Positions 26,447-36,015 of a DNA stretch of 64,000 nt are shown here, piece by piece. Origin of the DNA: Peptostreptococcaceae bacterium oral taxon 113 str. W5053 (GTDB lineage: Bacteria > Bacillota > Clostridia > Tissierellales > Peptoniphilaceae); contig KI259834.1 of the NCBI GenBank assembly GCA_000467935.1, positions 62,001 to 126,000 of the forward strand. Reading direction: 5' to 3'. A program made the position numbers and the translations under genes. Position 1 is the first letter of the stretch. Each line of letters starts with the position of its first letter. The notes beneath the pieces are model-generated. The model did not search any database. It saw only the letters and a program-made list of their open reading frames with translations, and had not been told where the DNA came from.

Positions 26447-27107
26447 TTGCCTTTTCCCTCCATCGATAACCGACGCCGATAACCGTTTCAATCCATTTCA
26501 AGGGGAGTTTTTTTCGCAAATTTTTGATATGCACATCCACCATGCGGTCGCTGCCGTCATATTCATCGTGAAACAGTTGGTTTAATAACTGTTCACGGTT
26601 AAAAACTCGTCCCGGTTGACTTTGTAAAGTTTTTAATAATAAAAACTCGGTCAAAGTTAAATTTAGATTTTTGCCCTGATAGAAAGCTTGGTAGCCGGGA
26701 ATATCGACAAACAATCCCTTATCTTTTTCCGGTGAATCTTTATGAATGCGATGAAGTAAAACTTCCATTCTCTTCAAGAGCAGAATCGGCGAGGTTGGTT
26801 TGATGATATAGTCATCTGCAAAAAAATTAAAGGCCTCAACCTGAGTGGAGATATCTTCATAGGCGGTTAACATAAGAACACCCATGTTTTTTTGTTCGGA
26901 GTTTCGAATTTCCTGTAGCACCTCCAAACCGCTTTTACCGGGAACTCGAATATCCAAAACCGCCAAATCAAAATCCTTCGTATGAATAAAACGGATCGCA
27001 TCGATTCCGTTTTCACATTCCGTCACCTCATAGTCGGCTACACGCATGTATTCGGACAAAACCTCTCGAATCATTTTTTCATCTTCCAAAAATAATATTT
27101 TACGCAT
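26430..27107 (-). CDS. OmpR-family response regulator
   Basis: The product has about 225 residues (start MRKILFLEDEK at 27107 with AAGGAG 9 bases upstream; an ATG at 27113 is also possible). The receiver has Asp in LAVLDIRVPGKSG and Lys in IIKPT; the winged helix has DGSDRMVDVHIKNLRKKL. It is the partner of the overlapping kinase and the likely activator of the ABC operon. Confidence 0.92.
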   Translation of the reverse strand: MRKILFLEDEKMIREVLSEYMRVADYEVTECENGIDAIRFIHTKDFDLAVLDIRVPGKSGLEVLQEIRNSEQKNMGVLMLTAYEDISTQVEAFNFFADDYIIKPTSPILLLKRMEVLLHRIHKDSPEKDKGLFVDIPGYQAFYQGKNLNLTLTEFLLLKTLQSQPGRVFNREQLLNQLFHDEYDGSDRMVDVHIKNLRKKLPLKWIETVIGVGYRWREKANETEK

Positions 27108-27248
27108 AGGCATCCTCTCCTTTTCGCTTAAAATAAGCATATCATCAAGATATGAATTGGATATGTAGATGGAGTAAATTTTTAAAGAAATTTTTATTAT
27201 ATTTCAAAATGTATTTTAATAATGAATTGTTAAAAATACAGCAAAAGA

Positions 27249-27273
27249 ACACCGGACGGTGTAAAAAAACACC
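27249..27273 (+). promoter_or_regulatory. Palindromic upstream activator sites
   Basis: Three ACACC/GGTGT half-sites occur in a row: ACACCGGACGGTGT (27249-27262) is a perfect dyad, and GGTGT-N6-ACACC (27258-27273) is a second overlapping dyad. They lie about 75 bases upstream of the -24 element, the usual place for enhancer-binding protein sites. The operon's own PAS/AAA+ activator has a TyrR/Fis-like HTH that could bind here. Confidence 0.65.
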
Positions 27274-27335
27274 AATAAACAAGAATACTTTTATAAAAGA
27301 GTGTATCTTATAAGGTTTTTCAGGAAAAAAACAAA

Positions 27336-27350
27336 TGGCATGATTTTTGC
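27336..27350 (+). promoter_or_regulatory. Sigma-54 (-24/-12) promoter
   Basis: TGGCAT-GATTT-TTGC matches the consensus TGGCAC-N5-TTGC, with GG and GC exactly 10 bases apart. Transcription would start near 27362, 26 bases before the transporter ATG. The operon ends with a sigma-54 activator gene. Confidence 0.85.
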
Positions 27351-27387
27351 GTATATAATAATTGAAAATAAAAAAGGAGGAACTATT

Positions 27388-28518
27388 ATGGACAAAAAAA
27401 ACAAGTTATCATTTGTAGGGGCATTTAGTTTAGCATCTGTATGGTTTGGTGCTCATGTTGGGGGTGGATTTGCAAGTGGAAGTCAAACGATGAGCTTTTT
27501 CATTAGATATGGACGGTATGCATCTTTATTTGCGGTGATATCTATGGCTTTAGTTGGTTTAACTTATAGAGAAAATATGATTATGGCAAGGCATTATGGA
27601 GCTTACGACTATCATTCGTTCGGTAAAGCATTATTTGAACCATATAATAAAGTATTATCACCTGTATACGATATATGTTACATAATGGCCGGTCTCCTTG
27701 CAGTCAGTGCATCTATCGCAGGAGCGGCAGCTTTACTGACAGATATTTTTAAGATTTCATATTTTTTTTCTGTTGCAATTATTGGAATTCTTACTCTATT
27801 AATGAGTATGTTTGGATCTCAAATTGTAAGTAGAGCGTCATCGGTATTAACTATATTAATTGTAGTTTCCTTTTTTATCATTTGTATTGAAGGAATATCT
27901 TTAGGGTCAGAAATGTTAAAAATAAATCTAGCACAACCGGTGGAAACTACAACTTTATGGAAAGGAGCAATTAAAGCTTTAAGTTATGCAGGATTCCAGT
28001 GCTTTGCTTTTTTGGGTTTATTAGGGGCAACATCTTTAACTGTAGATGATAAAGATTGTACAACTGTTACAGGGATTGGATTTGTGTTGAATGCGGTCAT
28101 GATTGCTCTTACTGTATTTTTAATTCAAGCTTTTATGCCGGTAGTGGCAAAAGAAACGCTTCCTATTCTAGCTGCTTCTAAACTTACAGGAAAAACATAT
28201 CTTATAATTGCATATTCAATTGCTTTGTTTTGTGCATTTTTATCAACTGCTGTAGCAGTAGTTTATGGAAATATTACATTATTTACTAGGATGGCTGTGG
28301 AAAAAGGATCAAATTTAGCTAATCGAAAAAAGATACTTTCTTCTATTATTGGTGTAATAATTATTGTTATTTCCATGTTGGTGTCCTCGTTTGGATTAAC
28401 AAAAATTATTGCTGTAGGATATTCTTATTTTGGTTATATTGGAATATTTTTGGTTATTATTCCGTCATTGACATACGGACATTATAGAAATAAAAAGTTT
28501 AAAGAAAAATCTAATTAG
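27388..28518 (+). CDS. YkvI-like membrane transporter
   Basis: This 376-residue protein has about ten hydrophobic segments and the N-terminal LASVWFGAHVGGGFASGSQ, the unwound first-helix pattern of the YkvI group related to APC/LeuT-fold amino-acid transporters. AAAGGAGG precedes the ATG. As first gene of the sigma-54 operon it probably imports the fermented amino acid or hydroxy acid. The family call is good; the substrate is unknown. Confidence 0.78.
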   Translation: MDKKNKLSFVGAFSLASVWFGAHVGGGFASGSQTMSFFIRYGRYASLFAVISMALVGLTYRENMIMARHYGAYDYHSFGKALFEPYNKVLSPVYDICYIMAGLLAVSASIAGAAALLTDIFKISYFFSVAIIGILTLLMSMFGSQIVSRASSVLTILIVVSFFIICIEGISLGSEMLKINLAQPVETTTLWKGAIKALSYAGFQCFAFLGLLGATSLTVDDKDCTTVTGIGFVLNAVMIALTVFLIQAFMPVVAKETLPILAASKLTGKTYLIIAYSIALFCAFLSTAVAVVYGNITLFTRMAVEKGSNLANRKKILSSIIGVIIIVISMLVSSFGLTKIIAVGYSYFGYIGIFLVIIPSLTYGHYRNKKFKEKSN

Positions 28519-28531
28519 GAGGAATATTTTT

Positions 28532-29662
28532 ATGAATATAACAAAGGAAATGCGAGAAATCACCGATTTGATTTCAGAATATTTAAAAGACGAATTATTA
28601 CCAATAGTTGGAGAATGTGACATTAAAGGGGAGTCACCAGAATTAATATATAAGGGATTAATGGAAATGGGGGTTCATTTGTTTGAAGTTCCTGAAAAAT
28701 ATGGTGGAAATATGATGGACAGGAAAATGGAAGTTCTTGTTGCGGAAACATTAGGATATTATGATGCAGGAATAGCATCTGCAATAGGGGCAAGTAATTC
28801 TGCATGTAGTACTATAAATTTATTTGGCACAGAAAAACAGAAAAAAGAATATTTTGAAATATTGGCAAAATCAAAATTAGCGGCATTTTGTTTAACAGAG
28901 CCAAATGCTGGTTCGGATTCTGCTTCTATTAGAACCACAGCAACTCTTCAAGGAGAAGAATATGTTTTAAATGGAACTAAATGTTTTATTACAAATGGAG
29001 GAATTGCAGGCGTTTATACAGTATTTGCTTCAACAGATTTACAAAAGGGATTAAAAGGAATTTCTGCTTTTTATGTTGAAAGAGATCGTATAGGAGTAAA
29101 GATTGGAAAACATGAAGATAAAATGGGAATTAGACTTTCCAATACAACTGAGGTAGTTTTTGATGATTGCAGAATTCCAAAAGATCATTTAATTGGAGAG
29201 GAAGGGAAAGGCTTTATTTATGCGATGAAGACCTTAGATACATCAAGGCCGTTTGTAGGTGCTTTGGGAGTAGGTTTAGCTCAAAGAGCTATTGACGAGG
29301 CAATTGAATATGGAAAAGAAAGAAAACAATTTGGGAAATCTGTATTAACAAATCAAGGATTACAGTTTATATTGGCAGAAATGCAGATCAAAGTTGAATC
29401 TGCCAGACAACTAATATATTACACGGCAGAACGTATGGATAATAATGAAGATTACACAATATTTTCAGCTATGAGTAAGGTAGCGGGATCTGATTGTGCA
29501 ATGGAAGTCAGTACAAATGCGTTGCAATTATTTGGTGGATATGGATATATGAAAGAATATCCAATTGAAAAGATGATGAGAGATGCAAAGATTTTACAAA
29601 TTTATGAAGGAACAAATCAAATTCAAAAAATGATTATTTCAAATATAATGCTAAAGCGTTGA
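28532..29662 (+). CDS. Acyl-CoA dehydrogenase (electron-bifurcating type candidate)
   Basis: This 376-residue protein of normal family length has the FAD/substrate signature CLTEPNAGSDSASIRT, the ITNGG loop and the C-terminal QLFGGYGYMKEYPIEKMMRD. The catalytic Glu is in IYEGTNQIQ (~362). It reduces an enoyl-CoA to acyl-CoA. Directly followed by etfB and etfA, it resembles the AcdB-Etf and Bcd-Etf complexes that couple this step to ferredoxin reduction; bifurcation is inferred. Confidence 0.93.
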   Translation: MNITKEMREITDLISEYLKDELLPIVGECDIKGESPELIYKGLMEMGVHLFEVPEKYGGNMMDRKMEVLVAETLGYYDAGIASAIGASNSACSTINLFGTEKQKKEYFEILAKSKLAAFCLTEPNAGSDSASIRTTATLQGEEYVLNGTKCFITNGGIAGVYTVFASTDLQKGLKGISAFYVERDRIGVKIGKHEDKMGIRLSNTTEVVFDDCRIPKDHLIGEEGKGFIYAMKTLDTSRPFVGALGVGLAQRAIDEAIEYGKERKQFGKSVLTNQGLQFILAEMQIKVESARQLIYYTAERMDNNEDYTIFSAMSKVAGSDCAMEVSTNALQLFGGYGYMKEYPIEKMMRDAKILQIYEGTNQIQKMIISNIMLKR

Positions 29663-29671
29663 GGGGGAATT

Positions 29672-30469
29672 ATGAATATTTTAGTTTGTATTAAGCAAGT
29701 TCCGGATACCACTGAAATTAAAATAGATCCGGTAACAAATACATTAATTAGACAAGGGGCTCCAAGTATTATTAATACTTTTGATGCTTATGCTTTGGAA
29801 TTAGCAGTTAGAGTTAAAGAACAATATAGTGGGAAAGTTACAGTAATATCAATGGGACCAGAACAAGCTAAAGAGGCATTAAAGGAATGTTTATCTGTAG
29901 GAGCTGATGAGGCTTATTTAATCAGTGATCGTATATTTGGAGGATCTGATACTTTAGCAACGAGTTATATCTTGTCAAAATTTATAAATGTTTTGGAAGC
30001 TGAGCATGGGAAATACGATCTTATTTTATGTGGGAAACAAGCAATTGATGGAGACACAGGACAGGTTGGGCCCGAGATTGCAGAACATTTGGGAATACCG
30101 CAGGTTACATATATTACAGATATGAAATTGGAGGACAATTTTTTATTGGTTAAGAGAGATAATGATAATGGTTTCGATTGGATTGAGGTTGAAATACCTG
30201 CTTTAGTTACAGTAACGAAAACTAACTTTGAACCGCGATATGCAACCATTCGAAGTAAAATGCAGGCAAATAAGAGAAATATACCTGTATTAACTTCAAA
30301 TGATGCTGCGTTAGATTTTGCTCAATGCGGGCTAAAAGGTTCTCCTACAAAAGTAAAAAAGACGTATACTCCTGTGCGTCAAAAAAATGGAGTGATTATC
30401 AAGGAAGAGAATTCAAAAACTGCTGTCAAAAAATTTATTATATGGGCTAATGACACAAAAGTTTTTTAA
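29672..30469 (+). CDS. etfB: Electron transfer flavoprotein beta subunit
   Basis: This 265-residue EtfB opens MNILVCIKQVPDT and has the GPEQAKEALKECLSVGADEA and CGKQAIDGDTGQVGPEIAEHLG motifs around the nucleotide site. In anaerobes the EtfAB-dehydrogenase complex can bifurcate electrons from NADH to enoyl-CoA and ferredoxin. The start follows a GGGGG site 10 bases after the acyl-CoA dehydrogenase stop. Confidence 0.94.
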   Translation: MNILVCIKQVPDTTEIKIDPVTNTLIRQGAPSIINTFDAYALELAVRVKEQYSGKVTVISMGPEQAKEALKECLSVGADEAYLISDRIFGGSDTLATSYILSKFINVLEAEHGKYDLILCGKQAIDGDTGQVGPEIAEHLGIPQVTYITDMKLEDNFLLVKRDNDNGFDWIEVEIPALVTVTKTNFEPRYATIRSKMQANKRNIPVLTSNDAALDFAQCGLKGSPTKVKKTYTPVRQKNGVIIKEENSKTAVKKFIIWANDTKVF

Positions 30470-30479
30470 TGGAGGCAAT

Positions 30480-31487
30480 ATGAAAAAAGAAGATTATAAA
30501 AATGTATGGGTTTACATAGAAACAGAAAAGGGAAAAGAAAAAAAAGTTGGTTTAGAGTTGTTAAGACCAGGGAGGAAAATAGCAGATGCTTTGCAACAGG
30601 AACTGATAGCAGTGGTTATTGGGCATAGGGTAGAGGAAGTATCGAAATTAGCAATTTGTCATGGGGCAGATAAGGTTATTTTGGTAAACAACGAACAATA
30701 CGATAGATATTGTACTGATGCAATTGCTTTATGTTTAGAACAACTTATTGACAAATATGCACCAAATACTATTTTAATAGGAGCTACGAATAACGGTCGT
30801 GATATAGGTCCGAGAGTTGCGTGTTATTTAAAAACCGGTCTAACTGCCGATTGTACAAGTATTCAATTTAATAAAGAAAATGAAAATGTTACATGGATTC
30901 GACCTGCTTTTGGTGGAAATTTAATGGCAAATATTGAGTGTCCCGATCAAAGACCGCAAATGGGGACGGTAAGACCAGGAGTGTTTAAAAAGCCTGAATA
31001 TAACTCATTGGCAATTGGAGATGTGATTGTTGAAGATATTGTTATTCCGAAGGAAAAAATTCGAACAAAAATTAGAGAAACAGTAAAAGAAGTTATGGAA
31101 GCAGTTAATTTAGAGGATGCAGAAATTATTGTTTCAGGAGGACGAGGATTAGGAAGTGCTGAGAATTTTAAATATATTAGAGAGTTAGCGGAGGTATTAA
31201 ATGCTGCAATAGGATCATCAAGGGCTGCGGTTGATGAAGGATGGATGCCACACGCTCATCAAGTTGGTCAGACAGGAAAGACTGTAGCACCGAAAGTGTA
31301 TATTGCTTGCGGTATTTCTGGTGCAATTCAACATCTGGCGGGAATGTCGGGAGCGGATATTATCATTGCAATTAACAAGGATGAATTTGCACCGATTTTT
31401 GAAGTGGCCGATTATGGTATTGTTGGAGATTTATTTGAAATTTTACCGGAATTAACAGAAGAAATTAGAAATTATCGAAATCAGTAA
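30480..31487 (+). CDS. etfA: Electron transfer flavoprotein alpha subunit
   Basis: The product has 335 residues (ATG at 30480 after GGAGG). The C-terminal FAD domain has ELAEVLNAAIGSSRAAVDEGW, QVGQTGKTVAPKVYIACGISGA and ADIIIAINKDEFAPIFEVADYGIVGD, the standard EtfA signature. It lacks an N-terminal ferredoxin extension. It follows etfB in the same operon. Confidence 0.94.
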   Translation: MKKEDYKNVWVYIETEKGKEKKVGLELLRPGRKIADALQQELIAVVIGHRVEEVSKLAICHGADKVILVNNEQYDRYCTDAIALCLEQLIDKYAPNTILIGATNNGRDIGPRVACYLKTGLTADCTSIQFNKENENVTWIRPAFGGNLMANIECPDQRPQMGTVRPGVFKKPEYNSLAIGDVIVEDIVIPKEKIRTKIRETVKEVMEAVNLEDAEIIVSGGRGLGSAENFKYIRELAEVLNAAIGSSRAAVDEGWMPHAHQVGQTGKTVAPKVYIACGISGAIQHLAGMSGADIIIAINKDEFAPIFEVADYGIVGDLFEILPELTEEIRNYRNQ

Positions 31488-31525
31488 TGCAAGTTAATAT
31501 ACATTATTTAGGAAGGGGAACGGTT

Positions 31526-32758
31526 ATGAAAAATCCATATCAATTATTAGACGGCGTTAGAATTATTGAATTGACAACCTATGTTGCTGCTCCATCAGCG
31601 GGTCGAATTCTTGGAGACTGGGGTGCAGAGATTATTAAAGTAGAGGCTATTCCAAAGGGAGATACTACGAGATTTGCAGTACCTTTACCTGGAATGATTC
31701 CTATGACTTATGATGTACATAATGCAAATAAAAAAAGTATTGCCTTAGATATAAAAAAACCTTCTGGTGCAGAGATTATGAGAAAGTTATTGTCGACAGC
31801 AGATGTGTTTTTAACAAACACCAGAAAGCCTGCATTGCAAAAGCTTGGTTTAGATTATGAGACTTTGAGTGAAAAATACCCACGATTAATTCATGCACAT
31901 ATGACAGGTTTTGGAGAAGCTGGAAAAATGGCAAATGATTCAGGATTTGACAATGTTTGCTATTGGGCATTAGGGGGGGCTATGATAGCATCAATGGAAA
32001 AGGATACAGCGCCGCTAATTCCACCAAGTGCATTTGGAGATAATTCAACAGCAAGTACTATGGCTGCAGCTATTTGTGCTGCTCTTTTAAAACAGAAAAA
32101 TACAGAAGAAGGGAGTAAAATTGTTGTCTCACTTTATGGGCAAGCGGTTTATAACATGTTGGAGCCGTTACTTTCAATACAATGTAGTGACCAAGATAAA
32201 TATCCAAAAAGTAGATTAGAGAATACTCCTTTAAGTAATACCTATCAATGCAAAGATGGAAAATGGGTTATGGTCTCATGCCATGAATACGAAAGGTATT
32301 TTCCACGTTTTATGGAGATTATAGGGAGAGAAGATCTTTCTATAAATCCAGAATATAATTCATTTTCCGCGGGGAATAAACGTTCTAAAGAAATTGTGGA
32401 AATACTTAGTAATGGATTTGCAAAATTTAATAGGGATGAATTATGCAAACTTTTAAATCAAAAAGATATACCACATTCGATTATCTGTAATGTATATGAT
32501 TTGTTAAAATCTGAACAAGCTATAGATAATCAATATTTAGTTGAGTTTGTTCAGCCTAATGGGCAAAAATTCATTGAAAGTGCAACTCCGGCAAAGTTTG
32601 GAGGAGTTACCGTTGCGCCTAGAAATAGAGCGCCTTTCCTTGGGGAACAAACAACTAAAATATTAAAAGAGTTAAATTATTCAGATAATGAAATAGAATC
32701 GTTATTTAATCAAAATGTAATTATGGAAAAGCACGTTCATGCACATGTAAAAGAGTAA
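31526..32758 (+). CDS. Family III (CaiB/FldA/HadA-like) CoA-transferase
   Basis: The product has 410 residues (ATG at 31526 with GGAAGGGG upstream). It opens LLDGVRIIELTTYVAAPSAGRILGDWGAEIIKVE and has the catalytic-Asp region SGFDNVCYWALGG (Asp ~142). In Clostridium HadA/FldA, this type moves CoA from an end-product acyl-CoA to the (R)-2-hydroxy acid. Between EtfA and the dehydratase genes, that role fits here. Which side chain is used cannot be read from the sequence. Confidence 0.9.
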   Translation: MKNPYQLLDGVRIIELTTYVAAPSAGRILGDWGAEIIKVEAIPKGDTTRFAVPLPGMIPMTYDVHNANKKSIALDIKKPSGAEIMRKLLSTADVFLTNTRKPALQKLGLDYETLSEKYPRLIHAHMTGFGEAGKMANDSGFDNVCYWALGGAMIASMEKDTAPLIPPSAFGDNSTASTMAAAICAALLKQKNTEEGSKIVVSLYGQAVYNMLEPLLSIQCSDQDKYPKSRLENTPLSNTYQCKDGKWVMVSCHEYERYFPRFMEIIGREDLSINPEYNSFSAGNKRSKEIVEILSNGFAKFNRDELCKLLNQKDIPHSIICNVYDLLKSEQAIDNQYLVEFVQPNGQKFIESATPAKFGGVTVAPRNRAPFLGEQTTKILKELNYSDNEIESLFNQNVIMEKHVHAHVKE

Positions 32759-32828
32759 ACTTTTTTAAATGGAAATATAGTTTTTCAATAACAGATTAAT
32801 AGATTATAAGATTGGGAGAATTATAAAA

Positions 32829-33611
32829 ATGAGTTGGTATCTTGGAATTGATATCGGTTCAGCTTCTTCAAAAGCTGTTCTTATGGATGAAAATAAACAA
32901 ATAAGAAAAACTGCAGTACTACCTTTTGGGATAGGAAGCAGTGGACCAGAAAGAGTGATAGATACTGTGTTACAAGATAAAAATTTAACTGTTGAGAATG
33001 TAAAATGCATTGTGGGGACTGGTTATGGGAGAAAAAGTTTAAGTTTTATTCATAAAGAAATAACAGAAATTAGCTGTCATGCGAAAGGTGTCCATCATAT
33101 ATTTCCTAATGTAAGAACCATATTAGATATTGGAGGGCAAGATGTAAAAACCATTTCTATTGATGAAACGGGTAGAATTATAGAATTTTATATGAATGAT
33201 AAATGCGCAGCTGGAACTGGTCGCTTTCTTGAAGTAATGGCCAGAATTCTTGAGTGTCCGATAAACCAATTAGGTGAACTGGATGCTCTTTCTAAAAAGC
33301 CGGTTACAGTTAGTAGCACTTGTACGGTTTTTGCAGAGTCAGAAGTGATTTCTCTTTTGTCGCAAAATTTGAAAAAAGAGGATATTGCGAGAGGAATACA
33401 TCTTTCAATTATTAGCCGAGCTATGGGATTATTGTACAGAACAAGGATGGAAGATGATTTTTCAATGACTGGAGGAGTGGCTCAAAATAAGGGTGTGGTG
33501 ACTTCATTAGAGAGTGCAATAAATAAAAAAATATATGTTTCAGAATATGCACAGCTTATGGGAGCAGTAGGAGCTGCTTTATTTGCGGTTGAAATGGAAA
33601 TGGAGAGATAA
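32829..33611 (+). CDS. 2-hydroxyacyl-CoA dehydratase activator (HgdC/HadI-like ATPase)
   Basis: This 260-residue ASKHA-fold ATPase opens YLGIDIGSASSKAVL and has LDIGGQDVKTI. The two cysteines that bind the bridging [4Fe-4S] cluster of the homodimer are in NDKCAAGTGRFLE and SSTCTVFAESEV. It injects one high-energy electron into the dehydratase at the cost of ATP. It lies 2 bases before the first dehydratase subunit. Confidence 0.95.
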   Translation: MSWYLGIDIGSASSKAVLMDENKQIRKTAVLPFGIGSSGPERVIDTVLQDKNLTVENVKCIVGTGYGRKSLSFIHKEITEISCHAKGVHHIFPNVRTILDIGGQDVKTISIDETGRIIEFYMNDKCAAGTGRFLEVMARILECPINQLGELDALSKKPVTVSSTCTVFAESEVISLLSQNLKKEDIARGIHLSIISRAMGLLYRTRMEDDFSMTGGVAQNKGVVTSLESAINKKIYVSEYAQLMGAVGAALFAVEMEMER

Positions 33612-33613
33612 AA

Positions 33614-34849
33614 ATGAGTGTTATTAATGAAGCGATGACATCTAAAGAAATGTTAGATATCTTGGTTGCAAAAAATATGGAAGATGCCAGAGAAGCGAAA
33701 AAAAGAGGAGATTTAGTATGTTGGTCAAGTTCTATTGCTCCTTGTGAGTTTACTGAAGCAATGGGGATTTATACTGTATATCCTGAAAATCATGTTGTTG
33801 GAATTGTGGCTCGAAAAGGGGCGCAGGAATTGTTAACTTATGCAGAAAGTAAGGGATATTCAAATGATATTTGCGGCTATGCTCGAGTAAATTTAGCGTA
33901 CATGGATATTCAAAAATGCATATCGGAGGAACTTCCTTTACCAGATCTTATTTTGTTATGTAACAATATTTGCGAAACTTTGCTTAAATGGTATGAAAAT
34001 ATTGCATATTCATTAAACGTCCCATTATTGATTTTAGACGTGCCATATAATCACGATTCAGAGGTTTCAGAAGAGAATATAAAATACGTTGAATCGCAGT
34101 TGCATGATATGATTCATCAGTTGGAATTAATTTGCCATAAATCTTTTGATTATAAAAAATTTGAAGAGGTGATGGAAATTGCGAGTCAAAACGCAAAGAA
34201 TTGGTATGATGCTACTGCCTTATGTTCAGTAAAACCATCTCCTTTGAGTGGGTTTGATATGTTTAATTATATGGCTTTAATTGTATGCATGAGAGGAAAG
34301 CGTGAGTGTGGGATAACATTTAGAAAATTAAAAGAAGAGTTAATTGAAAAAATAAAAAGAGGGGAATGTGGGTTACGTGGAGCAGAAGAAAAATATCGTA
34401 TTATGTGGGATGGCATTGCGTGTTGGCCCTATCTTTCCCATACATATAAGGTACTAAAAAATCAAGGAGTAAATATGACGGGCTCAACTTATCCCTCTGC
34501 GTGGACATTGCTTTATACGCCTGGGAATTTAAAAGAAATGGCAAGAGCGTATACAAGCATGGGAAACAATTTATCATTAGAGGGGCAAATTAATTTAAGA
34601 AAACGAATTATTCGCGAAACTTGTTGTGATGGAATTGTTATGCATATGAACAGGAGTTGTAAAATGTGTGACTTCCTTCAATATGAGATAGGACAAGCAT
34701 TAAAGAATGATTTAAATATTCCGATTACAACTTTTGATGGAGATCAAGCTGATCCGAGGAATTATTCAAAGGCACAATATGAGACAAGAATTGAAGCTTT
34801 AGTTGAGATAATGTCTGTAATAAAACAAAAAGAAAGTGAAAGCAAGTAA
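33614..34849 (+). CDS. 2-hydroxyacyl-CoA dehydratase, alpha-type subunit
   Basis: This 411-residue HgdB/HadB/FldB-family protein has VCWSSSIAPCEFTEAMGIY near the N-terminus, the DICGYARVN cysteine, and a late NRSCKMCDF. These cysteines ligate a [4Fe-4S] cluster. With the next gene it forms the heterodimer that removes water from (R)-2-hydroxyacyl-CoA by a ketyl-radical mechanism. Confidence 0.92.
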   Translation: MSVINEAMTSKEMLDILVAKNMEDAREAKKRGDLVCWSSSIAPCEFTEAMGIYTVYPENHVVGIVARKGAQELLTYAESKGYSNDICGYARVNLAYMDIQKCISEELPLPDLILLCNNICETLLKWYENIAYSLNVPLLILDVPYNHDSEVSEENIKYVESQLHDMIHQLELICHKSFDYKKFEEVMEIASQNAKNWYDATALCSVKPSPLSGFDMFNYMALIVCMRGKRECGITFRKLKEELIEKIKRGECGLRGAEEKYRIMWDGIACWPYLSHTYKVLKNQGVNMTGSTYPSAWTLLYTPGNLKEMARAYTSMGNNLSLEGQINLRKRIIRETCCDGIVMHMNRSCKMCDFLQYEIGQALKNDLNIPITTFDGDQADPRNYSKAQYETRIEALVEIMSVIKQKESESK

Positions 34850-34859
34850 GGTGATATAA

Positions 34860-35987
34860 ATGGAACTTAATATAATAATAAATCAACTTGTAGATAAAGC
34901 AAAAAAACCAAAAAAAACTATTTTAGAAAGTTGTAAAAGTAAAAACAAGAAGGCTGTTGGGTGGGTTGCACCTTATGCTCCAGAAGAAATAATTTATGCT
35001 TTTGATTGTGTGCCTGTAGGTTTATGGGGAGGAAAAACAGAGCTGTTAAAAGCTAGAACTTATTTGCCTGTGTTTGCTTGTTCTATAATGCAATCTGTAA
35101 TGGAATTTGAGGTTAAGGGTACATATGATTTTTTGGAGGCAGTTTTAATTCCGGCTGTTTGTGACACTTTAAAATGTTTTGGACAAAAATGGAAAGGAAC
35201 TTGTCCGGTGATTCCGTTTGTTTATCCTCAAAATAGAAAGGCAAAAGGAGCAAATCATTTTTTAGAAACTGAATTTAAAACGATGATTTCAAAATTAGAG
35301 GTTATTCTTGAAAAGTCATTTTCTATAGACGATTTAAATACTAGTATAGAAATCTATAATAAATATCGTTGGGCAATGAGAAATTTTGTTGAATTAGCCT
35401 CTCAACATACCAGCATTATTACTCCTTCTATTAGGCATAATATTATAAAGGCATCTTATTTTATGGATAAAAAAGAATACTATACTCTTATTAAAAAGTT
35501 AAATGAAAAATTAGAAGTAATGCCTAAAGACAAGAATCAAAAAAATAAAGTTATTGTAACTGGTTTGATGTTGGAACCGGAAGAGTTGATCTTAGAATTT
35601 GAAAATATTGGAGTTACAATTGTTGCGGATGATTTAGCACAAGAATCAAGACAGTTCAGAACGGATGTTCCATTTATGGCTAATCCGCTTTCTGCATTGG
35701 CACAACAATGGATTAATCATACTGCATGTTCTTTGGCATTTGATCCAAAAAAACAACGAATTCAATCTATTATTGATTTAGTAAATCATTATAATGCAGA
35801 GGGTGTTGTTTTGGCCTTAATGAAATTTTGTGACCCTGAAGAGTATGATGTTCCATTGATTATAGAGGCATTAAGAGAAAAGAAGATACCATTTTTAGTG
35901 ATTGAGATTGATCAACAGGCTACATCTTTCGGGCAAGTCATTACAAAAGTGGAAAGTTTTGTTGATATGCTTTATACATATAAATAG
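34860..35987 (+). CDS. 2-hydroxyacyl-CoA dehydratase, beta-type subunit
   Basis: This 375-residue HadC/FldC/HgdB-like partner subunit has VGWVAPYAPEEIIYAFDCVPVG, the cluster cysteines in LPVFACSIMQS and VCDTLKCFGQKWKG, and a C-terminal LALMKFCDPEEYDVP. The start follows an AAGGTG site 10 bases after the alpha subunit. The substrate could be leucine-, phenylalanine- or other amino-acid-derived. Confidence 0.92.
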   Translation: MELNIIINQLVDKAKKPKKTILESCKSKNKKAVGWVAPYAPEEIIYAFDCVPVGLWGGKTELLKARTYLPVFACSIMQSVMEFEVKGTYDFLEAVLIPAVCDTLKCFGQKWKGTCPVIPFVYPQNRKAKGANHFLETEFKTMISKLEVILEKSFSIDDLNTSIEIYNKYRWAMRNFVELASQHTSIITPSIRHNIIKASYFMDKKEYYTLIKKLNEKLEVMPKDKNQKNKVIVTGLMLEPEELILEFENIGVTIVADDLAQESRQFRTDVPFMANPLSALAQQWINHTACSLAFDPKKQRIQSIIDLVNHYNAEGVVLALMKFCDPEEYDVPLIIEALREKKIPFLVIEIDQQATSFGQVITKVESFVDMLYTYK

Positions 35988-36015
35988 AAATTGTTTTGAC
36001 TATGGAGGCTTTAAA

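Noticed and set aside
29672..31487. EtfBA as part of a butyryl-CoA dehydrogenase (bcd) operon
   Set aside because: No thiolase, crotonase or hydroxybutyryl-CoA dehydrogenase lies nearby; the dehydratase and CoA-transferase neighbours point to reductive amino-acid or hydroxy-acid fermentation instead.
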